A stretch of DNA of 35,469 nt from DATKXO01 sp035528995 (lineage in GTDB: Bacteria > Planctomycetota > Phycisphaerae > UBA1845). Below the pieces are notes generated by a model. It saw only the letters and a program-made list of their open reading frames with translations. It made no database searches and was not told where the DNA came from. Below are positions 1 to 7,671 of this stretch, in pieces (the first letter of the stretch is position 1; every line of letters begins with the position of its first letter). Location: contig DATKXO010000377.1 of assembly GCA_035528995.1 (NCBI GenBank), positions 1-35,469 of the forward strand. The letters run 5' to 3'. The position numbers were made by a program, and so were the translations under genes.

Positions 1-1
1 G

Positions 2-1411
2 TACGCCGCGGCGACGTACACGGCCAACCGTCAGTTCACCTGGGGCGTGAACGCGGCGGAGCACCAGGCCAGTCCGGGGTACCTCTATGCCAAGCTGCTC
101 GAGACGGACAGCCTCAATTGCGGCAGCGGTACGTACATCCAGACGGCGATGGACCTGTTGATCCAGGCGGGCTGCTCGAGCCTGGGCACGGTGGAATACC
201 GCGACGACATGTGTTTCGACAGCCCCTCGGCGGCCGACGCCGCGAACTTCCGCGTCGGCAGCTACAACCGCATCCAGTGGACGGACCGGAACACCATGCG
301 CGGCGAGCTGGCGGCCGGGCGGATCATCGTGTTCGGTGCGACGCTTTACGACGATTTTGCGGAGTTCACCGGCTCGGGCGTTTACCAGGGCAGCGGTGTC
401 CTGCTCACGCAGGGTGAGCAGCACGCCGCACACGCCATGGCCGTCGTGGGCTACGACGACACGCGCGGTGCGTATCGGATCATGAACAGTTGGAGCTCGC
501 AGTGGGGTGACAACGGTTTCATGTGGATGGCCTACGAGACCTTCGAGGCCACCGCGTACGAGGCTTACTCGACCGAACCGCGCGGCGACCGGGAGCCGCC
601 GAACCCCGAACCCGGGCCCGGGCCGGAGCCGACCCCCGGTCCCGATCCCGCCGGATACCTCGACGAGGCCTATCAGTTTGCCGAGGTGGATGCGGCCACG
701 GGGCAGACAATGATCTACCTGGTGTTCTTCTATCACTTCGATGAGGCGGTCTTCATCCGCACGATCACGGTCACGGACCCGTTCGACGCTTCGGCGTCAC
801 AGGCGTACGAGGTTTGGTACTCCGACGGCTACGTCTACTTCGTCCGGGACGACGACTTCCAGTGGCAGTCGGGGACCTACACGCTGACGTTCGAGACCGA
901 CACGCAGGCGGGCAACAGCGTGACCTACAGCGGCGAGGTCGAGGTCAAGCCGCTTGGCGAAGGCGACGGCGGCGGAGGCACCTGCCTGAACACCTGCTTC
1001 TTCGCGTTTGACGGCGAGTGTGACGACGGCGGGGCCGGGTCCGTGTACGCGGTCTGCGACCACGGCACCGACTGCTACGACTGCGGCGTGCGGGATGCCG
1101 ACGTCGACGACGGCGACATCGGGACCGGCGGCCTGTGCACGGACGACTGTGCCTACGCCTTCGACGGCGAGTGTGACGACGGCGGGCCCGGGTCCATGTA
1201 TTCGGTCTGCGAGTACGGCACGGACTGCACGGACTGCGGTCCGCGGTCCTTCGATGGAGGCGCCAAGGTCATTCAGACGCCGCACGTGTTCCGCGGCGTG
1301 CCGGTGACCGTGCCGGCGGAAGCCGCCCGGCTGCCGGCCGCCGGCGTCCGGCCGGGTGTGCTGGGGGCGAATCGCCGACCGGCCGAGGTTACCCCGGCGA
1401 ACTCGGAGTAA
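2..1411 (+). CDS. Papain-family (C1A) cysteine protease with Cys-rich C-terminal repeats, 5' partial
   Basis: The reading frame is open from base 2, so the gene begins before the window. The visible part looks like the second half of a C1A peptidase. The catalytic His is in AHAMAVVGYDD (His codon 431-433) and the catalytic Asn in MNSWSSQWGDNGF (Asn codon 485-487). The catalytic Cys and signal peptide should lie upstream of the window. A Pro/Gly/Glu-rich linker (about 590-650) joins the protease to a roughly 100-residue domain I do not recognise. Two 37-residue Cys-rich repeats follow (983-1093 and 1136-1246), then a Cys-free tail. The protein is probably extracellular or cell-surface; the Cys-rich repeats suggest disulfide or metal-stabilised modules. 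I see no PEP-CTERM or LPXTG-type sorting signal. The protease fold is firm; substrate and location are inference. Confidence 0.85.
   Translation, partial: YAAATYTANRQFTWGVNAAEHQASPGYLYAKLLETDSLNCGSGTYIQTAMDLLIQAGCSSLGTVEYRDDMCFDSPSAADAANFRVGSYNRIQWTDRNTMRGELAAGRIIVFGATLYDDFAEFTGSGVYQGSGVLLTQGEQHAAHAMAVVGYDDTRGAYRIMNSWSSQWGDNGFMWMAYETFEATAYEAYSTEPRGDREPPNPEPGPGPEPTPGPDPAGYLDEAYQFAEVDAATGQTMIYLVFFYHFDEAVFIRTITVTDPFDASASQAYEVWYSDGYVYFVRDDDFQWQSGTYTLTFETDTQAGNSVTYSGEVEVKPLGEGDGGGGTCLNTCFFAFDGECDDGGAGSVYAVCDHGTDCYDCGVRDADVDDGDIGTGGLCTDDCAYAFDGECDDGGPGSMYSVCEYGTDCTDCGPRSFDGGAKVIQTPHVFRGVPVTVPAEAARLPAAGVRPGVLGANRRPAEVTPANSE
983..1246 (+). repeat. Two 37-residue Cys-rich repeats at the end of the protease
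   Basis: Two copies (983-1093 and 1136-1246) are offset by exactly 153 bases. Each reads C-x3-C-x3-FDGECDDGG-x-GS-x-Y-x2-C-x2-GTDC-x-DCG-x-R, with seven cysteines. The core around FDGECDDGG is almost identical at the DNA level, with only scattered base changes, which suggests a fairly recent internal duplication. Similar Cys/Asp/Gly-rich modules are known on secreted proteins of other environmental bacteria. Their function is unknown to me. Confidence 0.85.
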
Positions 1412-1437
1412 CAGAGCGACACCACGATGGCATGCGA

Positions 1438-1502
1438 CTGGGGCGAGGCAACAATCTTGCCCCAGCAGGACCTGGGCGCAGTGCTCGGCTGCGTCCAGGT
1501 CC
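1438..1502. terminator. Tandem hairpins between convergent genes (putative terminator)
   Basis: Two inverted repeats lie in the gap between the protease stop (1411) and the convergent methyltransferase stop (1572). The first pairs 1438-1447 with 1456-1465 (10 bp, one G-U, 8-base loop). The second pairs 1468-1481 with 1489-1502 (14 bp, one G-U, 7-base loop) and is followed by TTT on the plus strand. There is no long U-tract, so intrinsic termination is not certain. Position and stem strength favour a bidirectional terminator. Confidence 0.5.
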
Positions 1503-1571
1503 TTTGCATCCAGGGCGTCGGTAATGTGGGGCACGGGAGCAGGCATGCCGGCCGGCACGTGCGGCGACCGT

Positions 1572-2246
1572 TTACCGCTGGCGATGACCGATGCGAAACA
1601 CCGTTCCGTTGAGGATTCGGGCGTCGATGGCGTCCGGTCGCGGGATGGCTCTGCACTGCACGGGAATCGCCTCGCAGGACAGCCCCACGTCCGCCAGCGC
1701 ACCGGGGAAGTCCTCGACGGCCGTGCGGTGTTGAGCGCTCACCAGCGCCAATCCCGTGGGTTCGAGGCACGATGCGATGAGCGAGGCGATCGGCCCGACG
1801 TCCCGCTTCTCGTAAAGCACCTCGCCGGCCACGATCCTGGCGAAGCGCTCGTCCGGCGGCTCGCGCCAGTCCAGCAGTCGAACGTCGTCCAGATCGACGC
1901 CGTTCAGGGCCGCGTTGGCCCGGGCGAAGGCCAGGGCGTCTTGGTCATAATCCGTCACGATCACGCGGTGGCCGGCCATCGCCAGCGACAGGCCCACCAG
2001 TCCCAGCCCGGCGCCGATCTCCAGGACGGGTTCGGGAGTGGGCTCGACGTTGCGGATCACGTACTCGGCCAGCATCAGGGCCCCCGGCCACGGCGTCGCC
2101 CAGTAGGGCATGTAGCCGTCGTCGAGGAAGCGCTGCTCGACTGCCGGATCGTTCCGCAGCGAATGCGGTCGCTTAGGCCCCAGGAGCCGCAACGTCCGCC
2201 CGGCCACGGGGATCACATACTCCTGCGTTTCGTAGCGACCGACCAT
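1572..2246 (-). CDS. Class I SAM-dependent methyltransferase (Nnt1/METTL21-like)
   Basis: About 224 aa from the ATG at 2246, which has a short AGG five bases upstream. The frame stays open further upstream but offers only a TTG at 2369 and a basic, low-information extension, so the ATG is preferred. The SAM-binding motif I is VLEIGAGLGLVGLSLA (about residues 73-88), followed by acidic motif II VIVTDYD and a motif with VRLLDWREP. The preceding PYWATPWPGALMLAEY matches the W-P/G-A-x2-L-A-x-Y/F signature of the lysine/nicotinamide N-methyltransferase-like group. It is probably cytoplasmic. The substrate, protein lysine or small molecule, cannot be told from sequence. The gene converges with the protease and diverges from the secretion operon. 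Confidence 0.8.
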   Translation of the reverse strand: MVGRYETQEYVIPVAGRTLRLLGPKRPHSLRNDPAVEQRFLDDGYMPYWATPWPGALMLAEYVIRNVEPTPEPVLEIGAGLGLVGLSLAMAGHRVIVTDYDQDALAFARANAALNGVDLDDVRLLDWREPPDERFARIVAGEVLYEKRDVGPIASLIASCLEPTGLALVSAQHRTAVEDFPGALADVGLSCEAIPVQCRAIPRPDAIDARILNGTVFRIGHRQR

Positions 2247-2293
2247 TCGAACCTGTACCGCGACCTCTGCCGCAAGACGCGCGATGAGCCTGT

Positions 2294-2641
2294 GTGCCCG
2301 ACGATCCGCGACCTTCAGCCGACGCGCCCACCGAATTGTCCCACGCCGCGGCCGTCCATCGCAACGCAAAAACTGCGCCCCCGCTTGATCGACGCGCCGA
2401 GCGGGTCATCGATCCCAGGATCGAGGGCACGCCGGAAGCGACCGAAAACGAGGCCTCGCCCGATAATGCCGACACAGCCGACGGCGGGCCGAAGGGCGGC
2501 GGTGGAATGCCCCTGCCCTGGACACCTATACTACCGGACGGCATCGACGGGCCGATCCCGGCCACCATCGGTCTCCTTCCGCCGGGGGACCCCGCCGGTC
2601 CGGGCAACCCGACCGTCACGGGGCCGGCTGGTCCGGATTGA
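2294..2641 (+). CDS. Possible small Pro/Gly-rich hypothetical protein
   Basis: A GTG-started frame of 115 codons rich in Pro, Gly, Asp and Ala, ending in collagen-like GPxG-type text (PPGDPAGPGNP). It has no recognisable domain, signal peptide or membrane segment, and no clear Shine-Dalgarno sequence. It fills the gap between the divergent methyltransferase (start 2246) and the promoter proposed for the secretion operon, and its stop codon overlaps that promoter's -35 element. In DNA this GC-rich, chance open frames of this size are common. Keep as a weak candidate. Confidence 0.25.
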   Translation: MPDDPRPSADAPTELSHAAAVHRNAKTAPPLDRRAERVIDPRIEGTPEATENEASPDNADTADGGPKGGGGMPLPWTPILPDGIDGPIPATIGLLPPGDPAGPGNPTVTGPAGPD

Positions 2642-2666
2642 TGCGCCCGCCTTGGGCCGATAGAAT
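2638..2666 (+). promoter_or_regulatory. Candidate sigma70-type promoter for the secretion operon
   Basis: TTGATG (2638-2643) and TAGAAT (2661-2666) are separated by exactly 17 bases. They match the consensus hexamers at 4/6 and 5/6. The element lies about 175 bases upstream of the first ATPase start and would give a leader of about 165 bases. AT-rich hexamers are rare in this GC-rich sequence, which adds some weight. Motif match only. Confidence 0.45.
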
Positions 2667-2672
2667 CCACTG

Positions 2673-2839
2673 GGGCCGGTCCGCGTGCCTGTGCACGCGA
2701 GGGGGAACCTGTGCGGTGGCGCCGGGCCCCGGCCGACCCCGCTGATCCTGTGGGAACCCATCCCCGGTCCGCCAGAACCGGTGGACCCCGGGGGGCTGGA
2801 TTCCGCTGCTGCCAGTCCTGGAAGGCAGGCCCGATAGGC
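2673..2839 (+). promoter_or_regulatory. GC-rich structured 5' leader of the secretion operon
   Basis: The stretch between the candidate promoter and the first ATPase start carries three inverted repeats. They are 2682-2688 with 2693-2699 (7 bp, 4-base loop), 2721-2725 with 2729-2733 (5 bp, 3-base loop), and 2766-2773 with 2780-2787 (8 bp with one G-U, 6-base loop). The third has a C-run before it and a G-run after it that could lengthen the stem. I could not match this to a known riboswitch class by eye. It may only be a stable leader. The GGAAGG-like element near 2819-2826 could serve as the ribosome binding site. Confidence 0.35.
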
Positions 2840-4561
2840 ATGGCCAGAACACGTAAGAAACTCGGTGACATCCTGATGGACTGGGGCCTGTTGAACGCCA
2901 ACGCCCTGGCCGACGGCCTCCAGTACGCCAAGGAGAACGGCAAACGGATCGGTGAGGCCCTGGTCGAACTGGAACTCTGCTCCGATGAGGACGTCACCAA
3001 GGCCCTGGCGACGCAGTTCGGGCTCGAGTACGTCGATCTGGACAAGAACGCCGTCGAGCAGGCCCAGCTGGAGGCCATCCCGGTGGACCTGATCCGGCGG
3101 TACATGGTCCTTCCGGCCGGCACCGAGAACGGGCGGCTCAAGGTCATCATCACCGACCCGCTGGACCTGGAAACGCTGGACGGGCTCCGCTTCCACCTCA
3201 ACAAGGAGATCACGCCGGCCCTGGCCGCCCCCGCCCAGGTCAAGCGCTACATCGACAAATTCATCAACGCGGACGCCGACGAGTTGTCGCAGACCATGGC
3301 CAGCATCGACCAGGACGCTCCCGAAGACGAGGGGGACGGCGTCATCGGCAAAACCGACGACGACAGCGAGGCCCCCATCGTCCGGCTGGTCAACCTGATC
3401 ATCGGAGAAGCGGTGCGCGGGCGGGCCAGCGACATCCACGTCGAGCCGATGGCCAACCGCGTCCGGGTGCGCTACCGCGTTGACGGCGTCTGCCACGTGC
3501 GCGACGATGTGCCCAAGGCCATGCAGGCCGCCCTGGGCACACGCTTCAAGATCATGTCCGGCATGGACATCGCCGAGAAGCGGCTGACCCAGGACGGCCG
3601 TATCAAGATGAAGTTCGGCGCGCAGCAGATCGACTTCCGGGTCAGCGCCCTGCCCAGCTATCACGGAGAGAGCATCGTCCTGCGTATTCTGCGACCGGAG
3701 TCCGCCCAGGTGGGCATCGAGGCCCTGGGTTTCGAGCACGACAATTATCAGATCTTCCTCAGGATCATCCGCCGGCCCAACGGCATCTTCCTGGTCACCG
3801 GGCCGACCGGTTCCGGAAAGACCACTACGCTCTACGCCGCCCTGCAGGAACTCAACCGCCCGGACAAGAAGATCATCACCGCCGAGGACCCCGTCGAGTA
3901 CAACTTCACCGGCATAAACCAGTGTCAGGTCAAGGAGGAGATCGGGCTGAGCTTCGCCCGAATCCTGCGGGCCATGCTGCGTCAGGCCCCCAACATCATC
4001 CTGGTCGGCGAGATCCGCGATAAGGAGGTGGCCGACGTCGCCATCCAGGCCGCCCTGACCGGGCACCTGGTCTTCAGCACGCTGCACACCAACGACGCCC
4101 CGTCGGCCATCACCCGTCTGATCGACATGGGCGTCAAGCCGTTCCTGGTAGCCAGCTCCATTCAGGCCATCATGGCGCAGCGGCTCATCCGTATCATCTG
4201 CCCGGAGTGCAAGACCGAGGACCCCGAGCCCGACCCCTTCCTGCTCAAGCTGCTCAGCTTCACGCCGGAGGAGATAGAAGGCGCCACCTTCATGAAGGGC
4301 GCCGGCTGCAAGCACTGCGGCGGCACGGGCTATCGTGGGCGACAGGGCATCTTCGAGCTGTTCGTCATGAACAACGAGCTGCGCGAAATGGCCCAGCGCA
4401 GAGCGCAGGTCGCTGAGCTGCGAAAGGCCGCCGTGGCTTCCGGTATGAGGAACCTGCTGGGCGACGGGAAGATCAAGATCCTCGGGGGTAAGACCAGCCT
4501 CGAGGAGGTGGCTCGAATCACCCAGGCCGAGGGCCTGGTCACGGCGGACGAAGCGGCCTAG
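2840..4561 (+). CDS. GspE/PilB-type secretion/pilus assembly ATPase (copy 1, MshEN domain)
   Basis: 573 aa from the ATG at 2840. The frame is open from 2711, but the upstream part is leader-like sequence. The N-terminus has the tandem 24-residue pattern of MshEN domains: LGDILMDWGLL, a five-residue spacer (KENGK), then IGEALVELELC. The ATPase core has Walker A GPTGSGKTTT (about 320-329), an Asp box ITAEDPVEY, Walker B NIILVGEIRD (about 384-393) and a His box TGHLVFSTLHTND. A tetracysteine zinc site follows (CPEC about 454, CKHC about 490). It should power pseudopilus or pilus assembly as a cytoplasmic hexamer at the GspF/PilC platform. It is the first gene of the operon, followed by pilT and a second GspE paralogue. 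The choice between GspE and PilB cannot be made from sequence alone. Confidence 0.92.
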   Translation: MARTRKKLGDILMDWGLLNANALADGLQYAKENGKRIGEALVELELCSDEDVTKALATQFGLEYVDLDKNAVEQAQLEAIPVDLIRRYMVLPAGTENGRLKVIITDPLDLETLDGLRFHLNKEITPALAAPAQVKRYIDKFINADADELSQTMASIDQDAPEDEGDGVIGKTDDDSEAPIVRLVNLIIGEAVRGRASDIHVEPMANRVRVRYRVDGVCHVRDDVPKAMQAALGTRFKIMSGMDIAEKRLTQDGRIKMKFGAQQIDFRVSALPSYHGESIVLRILRPESAQVGIEALGFEHDNYQIFLRIIRRPNGIFLVTGPTGSGKTTTLYAALQELNRPDKKIITAEDPVEYNFTGINQCQVKEEIGLSFARILRAMLRQAPNIILVGEIRDKEVADVAIQAALTGHLVFSTLHTNDAPSAITRLIDMGVKPFLVASSIQAIMAQRLIRIICPECKTEDPEPDPFLLKLLSFTPEEIEGATFMKGAGCKHCGGTGYRGRQGIFELFVMNNELREMAQRRAQVAELRKAAVASGMRNLLGDGKIKILGGKTSLEEVARITQAEGLVTADEAA

Positions 4562-4676
4562 CGGTGGCAAGCCCGCCCCGCCCGGCAGGCGCCCCCGCGG
4601 ACCGGGAAGCACGCGACCACGGCACTGCGAGTCGCGGCTTCCGCCACAACGCACAACAGCGCAATGGGAACTCCAG

Positions 4677-5816
4677 ATGTCCAGCATACACATTGACCGG
4701 TTGCTCGAGACCGTAATCAAACAGGGAGCGTCCGACCTGCACCTGACCGTGGGACGCCCACCGGTGATCCGCCTCCACGGCCGGCTGCGCAACCTCGAAA
4801 CGAAGGTCCTCACGCCCGACGACACCACGGCCCTGATGAAATCCATCACCCCCGAGCGCGGGCAGCAGGAAATCCAGGAGGAGGGTGGCACTGACTTCGG
4901 CTTCGCCTTCGGCGACGCCGGGCGTTTCCGCGTGGCCGTCTTCCGCCAGAAGGGCAACATCGCCCTGGTCCTGCGGCTGATCCCCTCCAAGATGCTGACC
5001 TTCGAGGAGATCGGCCTGCCCAAGATCTGCAAGGCCCTGTGCCGGCGGCCCCGAGGGCTCTTCCTGGTGACCGGGCCCACCGGCTGCGGCAAGACCACCA
5101 CGCTGGCCACCATGCTGGACTACGTCAACACCAGTTTCGACCGGCACATCGTGACCGTGGAGGACCCGGTCGAGTACTACCACAACCACAAGAAGTCGAT
5201 CCTGACCCAGCGTGAAGTCGGGAACGACGTGCCCAGCTTCTCGGAGGCCCTGCGTCGCGTGCTGCGGCAGGACCCGGACGTGATCCTGGTGGGCGAGCTT
5301 CGGGACCTGGAGACGATGGAGTCGGCCATTCGAGCGGCCGAAACGGGTCACCTGGTCTTCAGCACGGTGCACACCACCGGCGCCCAGGGCACCATCAACC
5401 GGATCGTGGACGCCTTCCCGCACGAGCAGCAGGAGCAGATCCGCGTCCAGCTTTCCACGAACCTGATCGCCGTCCTGTCCCAGGCCCTGCTGCCGCGCAT
5501 TCCCAAGGGGATGGTCGCGGCTTATGAGTTCATGGTGGTCACGTCGGCCATCTCCAACCTCATCCGGGAGAACAAGACCTACCGTATCGACTCGGCCATT
5601 CAGACCGGAAAGAAGTACGGCATGCAGTTGCTCGACGAGCACCTCTGGAACCTGTATGCCTCCGGCGCGGTCCCGGCCGAGGAGGCCATCGACAAGTCAC
5701 GCAACCCAGGCGAGATGCAGGACAAGATCGACGCCTACCGCCGCGGCATGGAGATGAAGGACATCGGCGAAAAGAAGGAAGGCGAAGAAGAGGACATCCC
5801 GCAACTGAGGAAGTAA
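4677..5816 (+). CDS. pilT: PilT-type twitching motility/retraction ATPase
   Basis: 379 aa, close to the usual PilT length. It begins MSSIHIDRLLE and contains the PilT-like ASDLHLTVGRPPVIRLHG. Walker A is GPTGCGKTTT (about 132), the Asp box VTVEDPVEY, Walker B VILVGELRD (about 202), and the His box TGHLVFSTVHT. Near the C-terminus SAISNLIRENKTYRI corresponds to the AIRNLIRE motif needed for retraction in characterised PilT proteins, with one change (R to S). There is no MshEN domain and no tetracysteine site, which separates it from its two neighbours. The role inferred is disassembly of a pilus made by the flanking genes. PilT is not a normal part of a dedicated type II secretion operon. The tail is acidic/lysine-rich and may be disordered. 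Confidence 0.92.
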   Translation: MSSIHIDRLLETVIKQGASDLHLTVGRPPVIRLHGRLRNLETKVLTPDDTTALMKSITPERGQQEIQEEGGTDFGFAFGDAGRFRVAVFRQKGNIALVLRLIPSKMLTFEEIGLPKICKALCRRPRGLFLVTGPTGCGKTTTLATMLDYVNTSFDRHIVTVEDPVEYYHNHKKSILTQREVGNDVPSFSEALRRVLRQDPDVILVGELRDLETMESAIRAAETGHLVFSTVHTTGAQGTINRIVDAFPHEQQEQIRVQLSTNLIAVLSQALLPRIPKGMVAAYEFMVVTSAISNLIRENKTYRIDSAIQTGKKYGMQLLDEHLWNLYASGAVPAEEAIDKSRNPGEMQDKIDAYRRGMEMKDIGEKKEGEEEDIPQLRK

Positions 5817-5900
5817 AGCCCCAGGCCCACGGGCCTCCGGAGCGCCGGACCCAACCGCCCGGCCGACACGCCGCCCGCATGGGGCGGGGAGATCAGATTC

Positions 5901-7652
5901 ATGGCCACCCGACCCGCAATGCCCCCCATCGAGCAGCTTCGTGGGCGACAGTTGGGGCGTATCCTCATCAAGATGGGACGGATTCGGCGCGCCGAGGTCA
6001 CCGAGGCGCTCGAGGTCCAGAAGCAGCAGGGCGGCCCACTCGGCTCCATTCTGGTCATGCTCGGACACATCACCGAAGAGGACCTCAACCTCGCCCTGGC
6101 CGCTCAGATCGGCATGAAGACCGTCGACCTCTCCGAGCGCGACGTCACCCCGGAGGTCATCGGCCTGGTCCCCGCCCAGATGGCCAACACCTACAAGATC
6201 GTCCCCTTCGATTACGACGACGACCGTCACTGCCTCTTCGTGGCCATGGCCAGTCCGGACAACTTCCGGGCCACCGACGACCTGCAGACCCTGATGGGTT
6301 TCAAGGTCCAGGCCGCCATCACCACCCCTGAAGACCTGCAGAAGGCCCTCGACCGCTACTACCCCGAGGGTGAACAGGAATCCATCCTGGGCCTGATCGA
6401 GGAGATCAAGACCGACGAGACCCTGGTCCGCTTCGCAGGACGAGGCGACAGCATCGATCTGGATGAACTCAAGGAGCTGGCCGAGGCCAACCCCGTCAAG
6501 AAGCTGCTCAACCTGGTGCTCCTGCAGGCCATTCGGGACAAGGCCTCCGACATCCATTTCGAGCCCTTCGAGGACGAGTTCAAGATGCGCTACCGCATCG
6601 ACGGCGTCCTCTACGAGATGGTCCCGCCGCCGCGGTACATCGCCCTGGCCATCACCTCGCGGATCAAGGTCATGGCCGACCTGGACATCGCCGAGCGCCG
6701 CCTGCCGCAGGACGGGCGTGTCGAGCTGCTGGTCGGCGGAAACCAGGTCGACATGCGGATCGCCGTCCTGCCCACCATGTTCGGCGAGAGCGTCGTCATG
6801 CGTGTGCTGGACCGTTCCAGCGTCCAACTCGATCTGGACAAGCTCGGCATGCGCGAGGACGACCTCGAGATCTTCCGCCAGATCATCCATAAGCCCAACG
6901 GCGTGGTGCTCAACACCGGCCCCACCGGCTGCGGCAAGACCACGACGCTCTATGCCGCCCTGCGAGAGCTCAACACCCCGGAGGTCAAGATCCTCACCAG
7001 CGAAGACCCGGTCGAGTATGACATTGACGGGATGGTGCAGTGCCAGGTGCGGCCGGACATCGGGCTGACCTTCGGCCGCTGCCTGCGGAGCTTCCTGCGA
7101 CAGGACCCGGACATCATTCTGGTGGGTGAGGTCCGCGACCTGGAAACGGGCGAGATCATGGTCCAGGCCTCCTTGACCGGACACCTGGTTCTCACGACCC
7201 TGCACACGAACGACGCGCCCAGTGCCATTGCGCGCTTGCTCGACTTGGGCCTCGAACCGTTCCTGGTTACAGCCACGCTGGAAGCGGTCGTCGCCCAGCG
7301 GCTGGTGCGACGGGTTTGCAAGAACTGCAAGACCGAGTTCCAGCCCTCCGAGCAGTTGCTGATGGAGCTGAACCTGAATCCGGACGATGTGGCCGGCAAG
7401 ACGCTCTACTACGGAAAGGGTTGCGATTACTGCAACAACACCGGCTATCGCGGGCGGATCGGGATTTATGAGATCATGCTCCTGGACGATGACATGCGTG
7501 AGGCCATCATGCAGCTCGCCTCGACCGCTGTGCTCCGCGAGATGGCCATCAAACGGGGGATGCGCACGCTACGGGACAGCGGACTGGCGGCCATCTACGA
7601 CGGCATCACCACCATCGAAGAGGTCGTCAAAGGGACCGTACTGGAGGATTAG
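5901..7652 (+). CDS. gspE: GspE/PilB-type secretion/pilus assembly ATPase (copy 2, MshEN domain)
   Basis: 583 aa with a GGGGAGA ribosome binding site upstream. The N-terminus has two 24-residue MshEN-type motifs, LGRILIKMGRI... and LGSILVMLGHI..., separated by KQQGG. The core has ASDIHFEPF, Walker A GPTGCGKTTT (about 340), the Asp box LTSEDPVEY, Walker B DIILVGEVRD (about 404), and the His box TGHLVLTTLHTND. The zinc tetracysteine is CKNC (about 473) plus CDYC (about 508). It ends 19 bases before the gspF-type gene, the usual GspE-GspF pairing, so this copy is the likely partner of that platform protein. It differs clearly from copy 1 along its length, so the duplication is not recent. It may be specialised for another pilus or condition. 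Confidence 0.93.
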   Translation: MATRPAMPPIEQLRGRQLGRILIKMGRIRRAEVTEALEVQKQQGGPLGSILVMLGHITEEDLNLALAAQIGMKTVDLSERDVTPEVIGLVPAQMANTYKIVPFDYDDDRHCLFVAMASPDNFRATDDLQTLMGFKVQAAITTPEDLQKALDRYYPEGEQESILGLIEEIKTDETLVRFAGRGDSIDLDELKELAEANPVKKLLNLVLLQAIRDKASDIHFEPFEDEFKMRYRIDGVLYEMVPPPRYIALAITSRIKVMADLDIAERRLPQDGRVELLVGGNQVDMRIAVLPTMFGESVVMRVLDRSSVQLDLDKLGMREDDLEIFRQIIHKPNGVVLNTGPTGCGKTTTLYAALRELNTPEVKILTSEDPVEYDIDGMVQCQVRPDIGLTFGRCLRSFLRQDPDIILVGEVRDLETGEIMVQASLTGHLVLTTLHTNDAPSAIARLLDLGLEPFLVTATLEAVVAQRLVRRVCKNCKTEFQPSEQLLMELNLNPDDVAGKTLYYGKGCDYCNNTGYRGRIGIYEIMLLDDDMREAIMQLASTAVLREMAIKRGMRTLRDSGLAAIYDGITTIEEVVKGTVLED

Positions 7653-7671
7653 GGACTAACGGGGAAGCATT

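Noticed and set aside
1356..2663. 435-codon plus-strand frame over the methyltransferase
   Set aside because: The opposite strand encodes a methyltransferase with an intact SAM motif; this frame is its shadow.
2531..5113. 860-codon minus-strand open frame opposite the first ATPase and pilT
   Set aside because: It is the antisense shadow of ATPases with intact Walker motifs and has no recognisable domain.
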